A DNA stretch of 64,000 bases from NCBI GenBank assembly GCA_945878865.1, contig CAMCUD010000008.1, positions 62,001-126,000 on the forward strand, given 5' to 3'. The DNA is from Bifidobacterium breve. Its GTDB lineage: Bacteria > Actinomycetota > Thermoleophilia > Solirubrobacterales > Solirubrobacteraceae. Positions 26,099 to 33,780 of the stretch are shown here, one piece after another. The notes beneath the pieces were generated by a model. It made no database searches. It saw only the letters and a list, made by a program, of their open reading frames with translations, and was not told the origin of the DNA. Both the position numbers and the translations under genes were made by a program. The stretch's first letter is position 1. Every line of letters starts with the position of its first letter.

Positions 26099-28693
26099 GT
26101 GAAGACCACCACCCCCACCCCACGGCTTGGGGCACGAGCGCTGCTGCTGCTGCTCGGCCTCCTGTGTGCCGTCACACCCGCCGCCGCGCAGGCCGCGGCG
26201 CCCGACCCGATGGACCGAGGCGGCTACAGCGTCACCACGCTGGATCCGTTCACCGCGGGCACGTTCAACATCCAGGAGCCCAACGCCGCCGGCGGCGCCG
26301 CCACGGGGCAGGCCTCGGCCGTCACGCTCCAGCTGCGCGGCTCCCTCTACTACCCGACGAATCGCGCGACGCCCTCACCGGTGATCGTGCTCGTCCATGG
26401 CAACCACAGCAGCTGCGACACCGGCTCGGCGCCGAACTGCACGGCGTTCAAGCGCAACGATCGCGGCTACGCGTACCTCGGCGAGAACCTCGCGACCTGG
26501 GGCTACACGGTCGTCTCGCTCGATCAGGACCAGCTCATGTACTACCAGGACAGCTCGCAGGGCAAGGGCATGCACCAGCGCCGCCTGCTCATCGCCGCTG
26601 CCCTGGACATGCTCACCAAGGCCAACGCGACCGGTCTGCCGGACGAAGGCGCCAACGGCATCAACGACCGGCTCGTCGGCAAGCTCGACATGAGCCGCAT
26701 CGGTCTCATGGGGCACTCGCGCGGCGGTGACGCCGTGTCGAGCTTCATCGACTACAACCGCACGCGCCCCGAGCCCGGCACCCGGTACCCGCTGCGCGGC
26801 GTCATCAGCCTCGCGCCGGTCGACTACGAGCGCCGCGCACCGTACGGCGTCCCGTACCTCACGGTGCTCCCGGCATGTGACGGCGACGTCTCGAACCTGC
26901 AGGGCGCGCGGATGTTCGAGCGCGGCCAGTACGTCAAGGCGGGCGACCCGTTCCCGAAGATCCAGTTCATGATCCACGGCACGAACCACAACTGGTACAA
27001 CAGCGTGTGGTCGGCCGACGGTGAGGACTCGAACAGCGGCGACGCCGCGTGCTCGATCAGCTCGGCGACGAACATCCGGCTGTCCGGAGGCATCAGCAAC
27101 CGCCCAGCAGCCCCGGCGACACCCGGCCCGGACGACGGCTGGGTCGACGGCGGCACGTACACCCGAAACAACCGCGGCTCCGGCGACCCGGCGCTCATGG
27201 GCGACCAGGAGAAGATCGGCCTGGCGACGATGTCCGCGTTCTTCCGCCGCTACGTCGGCGGCGAGGCTGGGTTCAACGAGTTCATGACCGGCGAGCGCAC
27301 CGCCACCGACCCGGGTCATCTCCCGGTCACGGAGGCCGCCTGCCCGTCGCAGATCATCACCGGCCCCTCGGGCAACGGGACCAACGGTCCGCGCATGGCG
27401 TGTAAGGAGCGCATGCTCACGAACTACTTCGCCCCGGCGGAGGAGCGTCTCGACGTCATCGCCCCGGCCGGCGACAACACGCTCACCCAGAGCGAGCTCG
27501 GCACCGCGATCACGGGCAGCGGGTTCTCGAACCCGTACATCCCGACTGGCGGTGTGCAACCGGCCCCCGTCACCACGGAGAGCGGCTACGACTGGTGCAA
27601 CCCTGAGCCGGATCACTTCCAGCTCGGCCAGGTGGGCCTGAACGGCTACCCGACCGCGGAGAAGGCCTGCCCGCTGCCCGCCATCGGCGAGCTCGGCGGC
27701 CAGGACGGCGTCCGCGAGCGCGGGCCGGTCAACCAGTCCTACGGCCTCCAGCTCGCGCTGGCCTGGAACCAGCCCGCGAAGATCGGGACGAAGATCCCGT
27801 CTGCCACGGGCGACGTGTCGAAGTACAAGGCGCTGACCCTCGCGGCCGGCGTCAACTGGTTCGACCCGCGCAACCCCGACCGGGGTGCCGAGGGCCAGTG
27901 GAACCCGGCGGCCTCGTCGCAGGACTTCCTCGTGGCGCTGACCGACGCGTCGGGCAAGACGGTCACGGTGAAGGCCGGGTCGGAGCGGTACGGCAACGCG
28001 CTGCACCCGACCATCGGCACGACCAGCAGCAAGGTGCACATCATCCTCAATCAGATCCGGATCCCGCTCGGCGACTTCGCCGACCAGGGCCTGGATCTGA
28101 CGAAGGTGCGCAAGCTCGAGCTGCGGTTCGGTGAGGATGGGACGCCGGCGACCGGATCGATCCAGGTCTCCGATGTCCGCTTCCAGGAAGCCGTGTCCGG
28201 CCCGACGGTGTTCGTCGACACGGCAGGCGCCGGCGGGGCGGCCGACCATGCGTCGACCAGCGGTGTGACGGCCGCGGACGTTCTGGCCGAGTACACGCCG
28301 GCCAAGCCGTCGGCGAAGCTGCCCGACGCGCTCCCGATCGCTGCGTCGGCGCCGGCGTGCACGCCGAGCGTCACGCTCAAGGCCATGTCGGCGAAGGGCC
28401 GCAAGCTCGCCTTCGCGGGCACAACGGCCACGATGTGCGGCAAGGCCGTCAAGTCGGTGCAGCTGCGCATTACGAAGCCTGCCGGGAAGGGCAAGGTCCG
28501 CTTCGTCGGGCTGACCGGCAAGCTGACGAAGCCGATGGCCGCCTCGACACAGGCGACGATCGTCGCGAAGGGCACCTCGTCCTGGAAGCTCACGACGAAG
28601 GGGAAGGTTCCCAAGGGCACCTACAGCGTGACGGTGGTGGCGATCGACGCCGCCGGCGCGCAGAAGAAGATCACGACGAAGATCACCGTCTGA
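26099..28693 (+). CDS. Large secreted alpha/beta-hydrolase
   Basis: An 864-residue exported protein. A signal peptide (residues 1-33) precedes an alpha/beta-hydrolase domain (about 60-400). This has the oxyanion strand VIVLVHGNHSSCDTG, nucleophile elbow GHSRGG with Ser207, acid-loop candidate VLPACDGDVSNLQG, and the His region IHGTNHNWYN, where His could complete the triad. The middle third is beta-rich (LTLAAGVNWFDPRNPDRG, LGDFADQGLDLTKVRKLELRFG) and looks like a carbohydrate-binding or jelly-roll module. The C-terminal about 90 residues form a lysine-rich beta-sandwich. The substrate is unknown; esterase or lipase activity is plausible. The GTG start is supported by GGAG 6-9 nt upstream. 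Confidence 0.82.
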   Translation: MKTTTPTPRLGARALLLLLGLLCAVTPAAAQAAAPDPMDRGGYSVTTLDPFTAGTFNIQEPNAAGGAATGQASAVTLQLRGSLYYPTNRATPSPVIVLVHGNHSSCDTGSAPNCTAFKRNDRGYAYLGENLATWGYTVVSLDQDQLMYYQDSSQGKGMHQRRLLIAAALDMLTKANATGLPDEGANGINDRLVGKLDMSRIGLMGHSRGGDAVSSFIDYNRTRPEPGTRYPLRGVISLAPVDYERRAPYGVPYLTVLPACDGDVSNLQGARMFERGQYVKAGDPFPKIQFMIHGTNHNWYNSVWSADGEDSNSGDAACSISSATNIRLSGGISNRPAAPATPGPDDGWVDGGTYTRNNRGSGDPALMGDQEKIGLATMSAFFRRYVGGEAGFNEFMTGERTATDPGHLPVTEAACPSQIITGPSGNGTNGPRMACKERMLTNYFAPAEERLDVIAPAGDNTLTQSELGTAITGSGFSNPYIPTGGVQPAPVTTESGYDWCNPEPDHFQLGQVGLNGYPTAEKACPLPAIGELGGQDGVRERGPVNQSYGLQLALAWNQPAKIGTKIPSATGDVSKYKALTLAAGVNWFDPRNPDRGAEGQWNPAASSQDFLVALTDASGKTVTVKAGSERYGNALHPTIGTTSSKVHIILNQIRIPLGDFADQGLDLTKVRKLELRFGEDGTPATGSIQVSDVRFQEAVSGPTVFVDTAGAGGAADHASTSGVTAADVLAEYTPAKPSAKLPDALPIAASAPACTPSVTLKAMSAKGRKLAFAGTTATMCGKAVKSVQLRITKPAGKGKVRFVGLTGKLTKPMAASTQATIVAKGTSSWKLTTKGKVPKGTYSVTVVAIDAAGAQKKITTKITV

Positions 28694-28699
28694 TCCATC

Positions 28700-28731
28700 C
28701 CGGGCGGGGCGGCGAGCGCCGTCCCGCCCGG
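28700..28731 (+). terminator. Terminator after the secreted hydrolase gene
   Basis: Near-perfect 15-bp arms (CCGGGCGGGGCGGCG / CGCCGTCCCGCCCGG, one G-T pair) flank a minimal loop 6 nt after the stop codon. Confidence 0.75.
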
Positions 28732-28820
28732 CGGTCATATCCCGCACCGTCACGTCGGGGTCGCGCACCATTCGTCTGCGCTGACTCCAGTCCCGGCCCG
28801 GCGTGCCGACACGAGGGGAG

Positions 28821-30233
28821 ATGCAAGACACGCGTTTCCCGCTTTCCGAGATCCTCGGGGCGCTCACCCACGCGCTGGACATCACCGAGGGCCAGCCGCC
28901 CGGCCACGCGCTGCGCAGCTGCCTCATCGGGATGCGCGTCGCCGAGGTCATCGGCCTGTCTGAGCGCGACCGCTCCGCCCTCTTCTACGCCCTGCTCATG
29001 AAGGACGCCGGGTGTTCGGCCAACGCGTCGCGCATGGCGGCGATCTTCTCCACCGACGACATGGAGCTCAAGCGCACGAGCAAACTCGTCGACACCGGTG
29101 ACCCCAAGGCCGAGCGCCGCTGGGCGGTCACGTCCGCGGGCCGCGGCCGAGGGCTCTCGGGCCGCGTCAAGGCGATCGTCGAACTGGCGCGCACCGGCGC
29201 CTTCGCCGACGACCTGTACGCAGCGCGGTGCGAGCGCGGCGCGGAGATCGCGCGCATGCTGCAGCTGCCGGAGGCCTCGGCCGAGGCGATCCGCGCGCTG
29301 GACGAGCACTGGAACGGCGGCGGCCGCCCGAGTGGTCTGCGCGGCGAGGAGATCCCGCTGCTCGGGCGCATCCTCGGGCTGTCGCAGACCGTCGAGGTCT
29401 TCTGTGCGGCCGCCGGGCCGTACGAGGCGATCGAGGTCGCACGCGCGCGGCGCAGCACCTGGTTCGATCCCGCGCTCGTCGACGCGCTCACGTCCATCCC
29501 GATCGGCGACCCGCTCTGGGCGGCGGTGGCCGCCGAAGACCCCGCCGAGTTCGTCGCCGAGCACGACCCGGGCGACCGCCTGGTCACGACGGGCGACGCG
29601 CAGCTCGACCTCATCGCCGAGGCGTTCTCCCAGGTCATCGACGCGAAGTCCCCCTACACGTTCAACCACTCGGCGCGGGTCGCCGACGTCACGCTCGGGA
29701 TGGCGGTGCAGGCGGGGATCGAGGGCGAGCGCCTGCGGGACCTCCGACGCGCCGCGCTCCTGCACGACATCGGCAAGCTCGCCGTCTCCAACGCCGTGCT
29801 CGACAAGCCGGGCAAGCTCACCGACGACGAGTTCCGGCAGATCAAGCGTCACCCCGAGCAGACGCTCGCGATCCTGTCACGCGCCCCGTGCTTCGCCCCC
29901 ATCGCCGAGCTGGCGGCCAACCATCACGAGAAGCTCGACGGCTCGGGCTACCACCGCGGGATCACGGGCGACCAGCTGACCTTCGACATGCGGATCCTCG
30001 CCGTGGCCGATATCTACGAGGCGCTCACCGCCAATCGGCCGTACCGGGACGGCATGCCGCTCGAGAAGGCGATGGGCATCATCGCCTCGGACGTCCCGCA
30101 CAAGCTCGACCGCGAGGCGCTCGCGGCGCTGCGGTCGTGGGTGCAGACCGACGACCCGGCGGTGCTGGCGGCGCCGTCAGCAGACGTGATCGAGCTCGGC
30201 CGCGCGCCCTCACCCCATCGACGCGTGGCCTGA
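28821..30233 (+). CDS. HD-GYP domain c-di-GMP phosphodiesterase-like protein
   Basis: A 470-residue cytosolic protein with two HD-type halves. The N-terminal half (ITEGQPPGHALRSCLIGMRVAEVIGL, LFYALLMKDAG) is a degenerate HD repeat. The C-terminal HD-GYP domain has HDIGK (from residue 315), HHEKLDGSGYHRG (from residue 368) and ADIYEALTANRPYR. The GYP motif reads GYH, a common variant. It may hydrolyse c-di-GMP to GMP. The start is ambiguous between ATG 28821 and GTG 28803. The purine-rich GAGGGGAG directly precedes the ATG, so it could be a ribosome site only for a slightly later contact. I prefer ATG because MQDTRFPLSEILGAL starts the conserved part. Confidence 0.87.
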   Translation: MQDTRFPLSEILGALTHALDITEGQPPGHALRSCLIGMRVAEVIGLSERDRSALFYALLMKDAGCSANASRMAAIFSTDDMELKRTSKLVDTGDPKAERRWAVTSAGRGRGLSGRVKAIVELARTGAFADDLYAARCERGAEIARMLQLPEASAEAIRALDEHWNGGGRPSGLRGEEIPLLGRILGLSQTVEVFCAAAGPYEAIEVARARRSTWFDPALVDALTSIPIGDPLWAAVAAEDPAEFVAEHDPGDRLVTTGDAQLDLIAEAFSQVIDAKSPYTFNHSARVADVTLGMAVQAGIEGERLRDLRRAALLHDIGKLAVSNAVLDKPGKLTDDEFRQIKRHPEQTLAILSRAPCFAPIAELAANHHEKLDGSGYHRGITGDQLTFDMRILAVADIYEALTANRPYRDGMPLEKAMGIIASDVPHKLDREALAALRSWVQTDDPAVLAAPSADVIELGRAPSPHRRVA

Positions 30234-30249
30234 CCGTCCGGCGGCGGGT

Positions 30250-30265
30250 CGGGGGTGCGCCCCCG
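30250..30265. terminator. Small GC hairpin between convergent genes
   Basis: CGGGGG-TGCG-CCCCCG sits in the 41-bp gap between the HD-GYP and nitronate monooxygenase gene ends and could terminate either transcript. Confidence 0.5.
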
Positions 30266-30274
30266 GACGTGGAC

Positions 30275-31372
30275 CTACGCCAAGAGCGAGTCGACCTCGC
30301 CGACCAGCGCCGAGACGAACTCCCCCGCGTCGCGGCCCGGCCGGACGAGCGGCGCCGACTGTCCGGCCCAGAACACCGCGAGGTCGAGCCGCCCCTGCTC
30401 CCTCGCCGCCTGGGCCACCGGCTTCATGAGCGCCGCCTGATAGGGATACGGCGCGATCCGCGGGTCGCCGGTCGCGATCTCCTCGGTGATGCGCGCTGTC
30501 AGCCCGCGCGCGAGACGCCCGGTCTGCACCCGCGTGAGCCGGGTCCGCCGCGGCCCGGACGTGAGGGCCGCGCGGTGCTCGGGTGTCACCCCGGACTGCG
30601 CGGTGGCGAGGAACGCCGTGCCGATCTGCACCGCGTCGGCCCCAAGCGCGAGCGCGGCAACCGCCTGACGGGCCGTCGCGATCCCGCCGGCCGCGATCAC
30701 GGGCGCCTCGACGGCATCGACCACCGCCGGCACGAGGGCCAGGGTGCCGACGAGGGAGTCTTCGGCCTCGCGGAGGAATGCGACCCGGTGGCCACCGGCC
30801 TCGAACCCCGAGGCCACGATGGCGTCGACGCCGGCTTCGTCCAGTGCGACCGCCTCTTCGACGGTGATCGCCGTGCCGATCGTGACGATGTCCGCCGCAC
30901 GGCAGCGTTCAAGGATCTCCGGCGACGGCACGCCGTAGACGAAGCTGAAGACGGGCGCCTGCGCTGTGATGAGCGCGTCGGCGAGCTCCTCGAACCCGTA
31001 CGCCGCCGGACGCGGTCGTTGCGGCGGCTCGATCCGCAGTTCCTCGTAGAGCGGCAGCAGGCGAGTGACCGCAGCATCCCAGTCGGCGTCGGTGAAGTCG
31101 GCCTCTGGCACGTCGTGTGTGCTGACCCAGAGGTTGACGTTGAAGACCCCGTCGATCCGGCGGTGGAGGCTGTCGACGAGCGACGTCACGCCGGCCGGAT
31201 CGAGATGCTGGGCGCCGAACGACCCGAGGCCGCCGGAGGCCGTCACCGCGGCGGCGAGTTCGATGCTCGACAGACCACTGCCGAACGGGCCCTGGATGAC
31301 GGGGTGCTCCAGGCCGAGCAGCTCCGTGGCGCGGGTGCGTCGCCAGTCCCGTCGATGTGTGAGGAGGGGCAT
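30275..31372 (-). CDS. Nitronate monooxygenase-family flavoprotein
   Basis: A 365-residue TIM-barrel FMN enzyme of the NMO/2-nitropropane dioxygenase family. Visible elements are HPVIQGPFGSGLSSIELAAAV, GGLGSFG, FSFVYGVPSPE, VASGFEAGGH (catalytic His region), PVIAAGGIATARQAVAALALGADAVQIGTAFL for FMN phosphate binding, and TRVQTGRLARGL. It oxidises alkyl nitronates or related toxins. ATG 31372 gives the conserved N-terminus; ATG 31408 would add 12 residues. It is divergent from an HxlR regulator, which probably controls it. Confidence 0.88.
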   Translation of the reverse strand: MPLLTHRRDWRRTRATELLGLEHPVIQGPFGSGLSSIELAAAVTASGGLGSFGAQHLDPAGVTSLVDSLHRRIDGVFNVNLWVSTHDVPEADFTDADWDAAVTRLLPLYEELRIEPPQRPRPAAYGFEELADALITAQAPVFSFVYGVPSPEILERCRAADIVTIGTAITVEEAVALDEAGVDAIVASGFEAGGHRVAFLREAEDSLVGTLALVPAVVDAVEAPVIAAGGIATARQAVAALALGADAVQIGTAFLATAQSGVTPEHRAALTSGPRRTRLTRVQTGRLARGLTARITEEIATGDPRIAPYPYQAALMKPVAQAAREQGRLDLAVFWAGQSAPLVRPGRDAGEFVSALVGEVDSLLA

Positions 31373-31428
31373 GTCCGCGACGGTACGCCCGCGATCGACG
31401 ATGGGCAATCATCTGCCGGTTTCCCCGC

Positions 31429-31445
31429 GGTAACCTCCGGTAACC
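31429..31445. promoter_or_regulatory. Tandem GGTAACC repeats at the HxlR/NMO divergence
   Basis: Two GGTAACC units (31429-31435, 31439-31445), each nearly self-complementary, lie 10 bp apart (one helical turn) and abut the HxlR start codon. This is a candidate HxlR operator. Confidence 0.5.
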
Positions 31446-31841
31446 GTGCTGCGTCACCGCCCGACTCGCGTCCCGCCGCCACCGGAGTCCTGTCCGCTGA
31501 CCGAGTGCCTGTCACTGCTCGGGGGGGCCTGGACGCCGAACGTCATCTGGTACCTCCGCGCCGGACCCCGCCGGTTCAATGAGCTGCGCGGCGATCTTCG
31601 CGGCGTCAGCGCCAAGGTGCTGGCCGACCGGCTGCGCCGGATGGCGGCCGACGGCCTCATCACCCGGACGGAGCTCGCCACCGTCCCGCCGTCCGTCGAG
31701 TACGAGCTGACGGACTTCGGACGCGAGCTGCTCCCCGCCGTCGACGCGATCGTCGATGTCGGCCACCGCATCAAGCAGCACCGCGCCGACGCCGCGGCGG
31801 CGCATCAGCTCAGCGCCGCACCACCTGCGACCCGCCCGTGA
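31446..31841 (+). CDS. HxlR-family transcriptional regulator
   Basis: A 131-residue winged-helix regulator with the HxlR pattern. It has CPLTECLSLLGGAWTPNVIWYL (Cys16 and Cys21, potential redox/aldehyde sensors), RFNELRGDLRGVSAKVLADRLRRMAADGLI, and the wing VEYELTDFGRELLPAVDAI. HxlR proteins often control adjacent detoxification genes; here the divergent gene encodes nitronate monooxygenase. GTG start. The last 32 nt overlap the convergent MBL hydrolase gene. Confidence 0.9.
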   Translation: MLRHRPTRVPPPPESCPLTECLSLLGGAWTPNVIWYLRAGPRRFNELRGDLRGVSAKVLADRLRRMAADGLITRTELATVPPSVEYELTDFGRELLPAVDAIVDVGHRIKQHRADAAAAHQLSAAPPATRP

Positions 31842-32562
31842 TCCCGTCCTCGCCGGTGTCGGCGAAGCGCACCCACGCCTTGTTCGTCCCGTCGTAGTCG
31901 GGCGCCCAGAGGATGAGCGTCGCGGGCCGGTCCCAGACCGTGACCTGCTCGTCGCCCTCGGGGTCCAGCCCGCGCCAGATGCGGATGAACGGGTTGTGCT
32001 CCCACTCCTCGCCGGCGGTCGTCGGCAGCGTGTGGCCGGGATGCAGCACGGTCTCCGGGGGCAGCTGCGCCAGGCGCATCGCCGCGGCCTTCTGATCGGC
32101 GTAGCCGGTGTTCGCCGGCGCGAAGTTGCCCCCGACCGTGCCCTTGAAGATCGTGTCGGCGGTGAACGCGTCGGTGCCGTTGACGACGAAGGCGAGCTGG
32201 CCGGCGCAGTGGCCCTCGCTGAGCAGCGGCTCGATGCGCAGGCCCCCGAACTCGAGCACGTCGCCCTCGGTGATCTCGTGCTCGGCGCTCAGCCCCTCGA
32301 CCGCCGCGTTGGTGATCGCGTGCGTATAGACAGGCGCCCCGAACGCGTCGCGGTAGTCGACGATCGCCTCGACATGGTCGGCGTGCTGGTGGGTGACGAG
32401 GATCGCGTCGACGGTGACGCCGAGCTCCTTCGCCCGATCGATGTTCCCCTGGACGACACCGTTGCCGTCGATCACGACGGCGTGGCCGCTCTCGGGGTCG
32501 GCGACGAGGTAGGAGTTCGACGTCCAGCCGGGCGCCTCAGTGCGCTCGATGATCAGCGCCAT
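31810..32562 (-). CDS. MBL-fold metallo-hydrolase (glyoxalase II-like)
   Basis: A 250-residue metallo-beta-lactamase-fold hydrolase. The metal motif is THQHADH (His58, His60, Asp62, His63), followed by EGHCAGQLAFVV, FTADTIFKGTVGG and LHPGHTLPTTAGEEWEHNPFIR. The layout resembles glyoxalase II and the MBL partners of thiol-dependent formaldehyde dehydrogenases. Its start codon shares a base with the stop codon of the dehydrogenase gene (TGATG), so the pair is translationally coupled and probably acts in sequence, the hydrolase cleaving an S-formyl-thiol. Confidence 0.88.
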   Translation of the reverse strand: MALIIERTEAPGWTSNSYLVADPESGHAVVIDGNGVVQGNIDRAKELGVTVDAILVTHQHADHVEAIVDYRDAFGAPVYTHAITNAAVEGLSAEHEITEGDVLEFGGLRIEPLLSEGHCAGQLAFVVNGTDAFTADTIFKGTVGGNFAPANTGYADQKAAAMRLAQLPPETVLHPGHTLPTTAGEEWEHNPFIRIWRGLDPEGDEQVTVWDRPATLILWAPDYDGTNKAWVRFADTGEDGITGGSQVVRR

Positions 32563-33665
32563 CAGAAGGTCACCACGCTGCGGATGCCGTCCTGGTCGTG
32601 CATGAGGTCGAACCCCTTGTTGATGTCGTCGAGCGTGAGGCGATGGGAGACGAACTTGTCCGCATCGATGTCTCCGGCAAGGTAGCGGTCGACCAGCAGC
32701 GGCACCTGCTCGCGGCCCTTCACCCCGCCGAACGACGCGCCCATGACCGTCCTGCCGGTGATGAGATAGCGCGGGACGATGTCGAGCGTCTCCCCCTTGC
32801 CCGCCACGCCGGTGACACAGCAGACGCCCCAGCCCATGCGGGCGGATTCGACCGCCTGGCGCATCACGTCGACGAGGCCGGTCGCCTCGAACGTGAAGTC
32901 CGCGCCGTAGCCGTCGGTGGCCGCCAGGACGCGGTCGACGATGTGCTCGTCGGCCACCCACGTGTCCGTGGCGCCGTGCACGCGGGCCAGCCCGAGGCGC
33001 TCCTCGCTGAGGTCGACGCAGATGATCCGCTCGGCGCCCTGCAGGCGCGCGCCCGCCACCGCGCCCAGGCCGACCATGCCGGCGCCGAAGACGACGGCCG
33101 TGGAGCCCTCCCAGACCTTCGCGCGGTACATCGCGGCGCCCAGGCCCGTCGACAGGCCGCACGCGAACAGCGCGGCGGTCTCCAGCGGCGCCTCCGGGGA
33201 GACCTTCGCCAGCGAGTACTCGGAGACGACCGTCGCCTCAGCGAACGCCGAGCAGCCCATGAAGTGGCGGATCGGCTCGCCGTCGCGACTCAGCCGGGCC
33301 GTCCCGTCGGGCAGGTAACCGAGGTTCTGCTGCTCGCGGATCGCCACGCAGATGTTCGTGCGGCCCGAGCGGCAGTTCACGCACTGGCCGCACTGCGGGC
33401 TGAAGAGCGTGACGACGTGGTCGCCTGGCGCGACCGAGGTCACGCCCTCCCCGACCGCCTCCACGACGCCCGCGCCCTCGTGGCCCAGGACGCACGGCGC
33501 GTAGCCCGACGGGTCGACGCCGGACGCCGTGTACATGTCGGTGTGGCACACCCCGCAGGCGTGCAGCCGAACGAGCACCTCACCCGCCTTCGGGCCGGCG
33601 AGGTCCACCGTGGTGACCTTCAGCGGCTGGGCGAACTCCTCGAGGACGGCGGCGCGAATCTCCAT
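32562..33665 (-). CDS. Class III-type zinc alcohol dehydrogenase (S-hydroxymethyl-thiol / formaldehyde dehydrogenase-like)
   Basis: A 367-residue medium-chain dehydrogenase. Catalytic-zinc ligands are Cys40 (CGVCHT), His62 (GHEGAG) and the Cys in FACGLSTG. The structural zinc is held by Cys92, Cys95, Cys98 and Cys106. The coenzyme site is VVFGAGMVGLGAV with ICVDLSEERL, an Asp that favours NAD. Segments such as RLSRDGEPIRHFMGCSAFAEATVVSEYSLAKV match class III enzymes such as FrmA. Actinobacteria usually use mycothiol rather than glutathione, so mycothiol-dependent formaldehyde oxidation or S-nitrosothiol reduction is the best guess. Coupled to the MBL hydrolase. Confidence 0.88.
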   Translation of the reverse strand: MEIRAAVLEEFAQPLKVTTVDLAGPKAGEVLVRLHACGVCHTDMYTASGVDPSGYAPCVLGHEGAGVVEAVGEGVTSVAPGDHVVTLFSPQCGQCVNCRSGRTNICVAIREQQNLGYLPDGTARLSRDGEPIRHFMGCSAFAEATVVSEYSLAKVSPEAPLETAALFACGLSTGLGAAMYRAKVWEGSTAVVFGAGMVGLGAVAGARLQGAERIICVDLSEERLGLARVHGATDTWVADEHIVDRVLAATDGYGADFTFEATGLVDVMRQAVESARMGWGVCCVTGVAGKGETLDIVPRYLITGRTVMGASFGGVKGREQVPLLVDRYLAGDIDADKFVSHRLTLDDINKGFDLMHDQDGIRSVVTF

Positions 33666-33686
33666 CGGGCTCCTTGGGACGCGGAA

Positions 33687-33712
33687 ACGCGCCGGAGGCT
33701 ACCCCGGCGCGT
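33687..33712. repeat. Perfect inverted repeat upstream of the dehydrogenase gene
   Basis: 9-bp arms ACGCGCCGG / CCGGCGCGT with an 8-nt loop begin 22 nt upstream of the dehydrogenase start. It could be a second terminator for the MMPL gene or an operator. Confidence 0.55.
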
Positions 33713-33747
33713 CCCCGCATTCATCCAGTTCGCCATAACGGCAGAGT

Positions 33748-33770
33748 CTCAGGCTCACGTTGAGCCTGAG
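33748..33770 (-). terminator. Terminator of the MMPL transporter gene
   Basis: A perfect 10-bp stem CTCAGGCTCA / TGAGCCTGAG with a CGT loop lies 10 nt past the MMPL stop codon. Confidence 0.75.
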
Positions 33771-33780
33771 GCCCGCCCGC

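Noticed and set aside
28803-28820. GTG 28803 as start of the HD-GYP gene
   Set aside because: Possible, but the six extra residues are not conserved-looking and a purine-rich stretch precedes ATG 28821.
26375-28951. 858-residue open frame on the minus strand
   Set aside because: Antisense to the secreted hydrolase, whose signal peptide, nucleophile elbow and ribosome site are clear.
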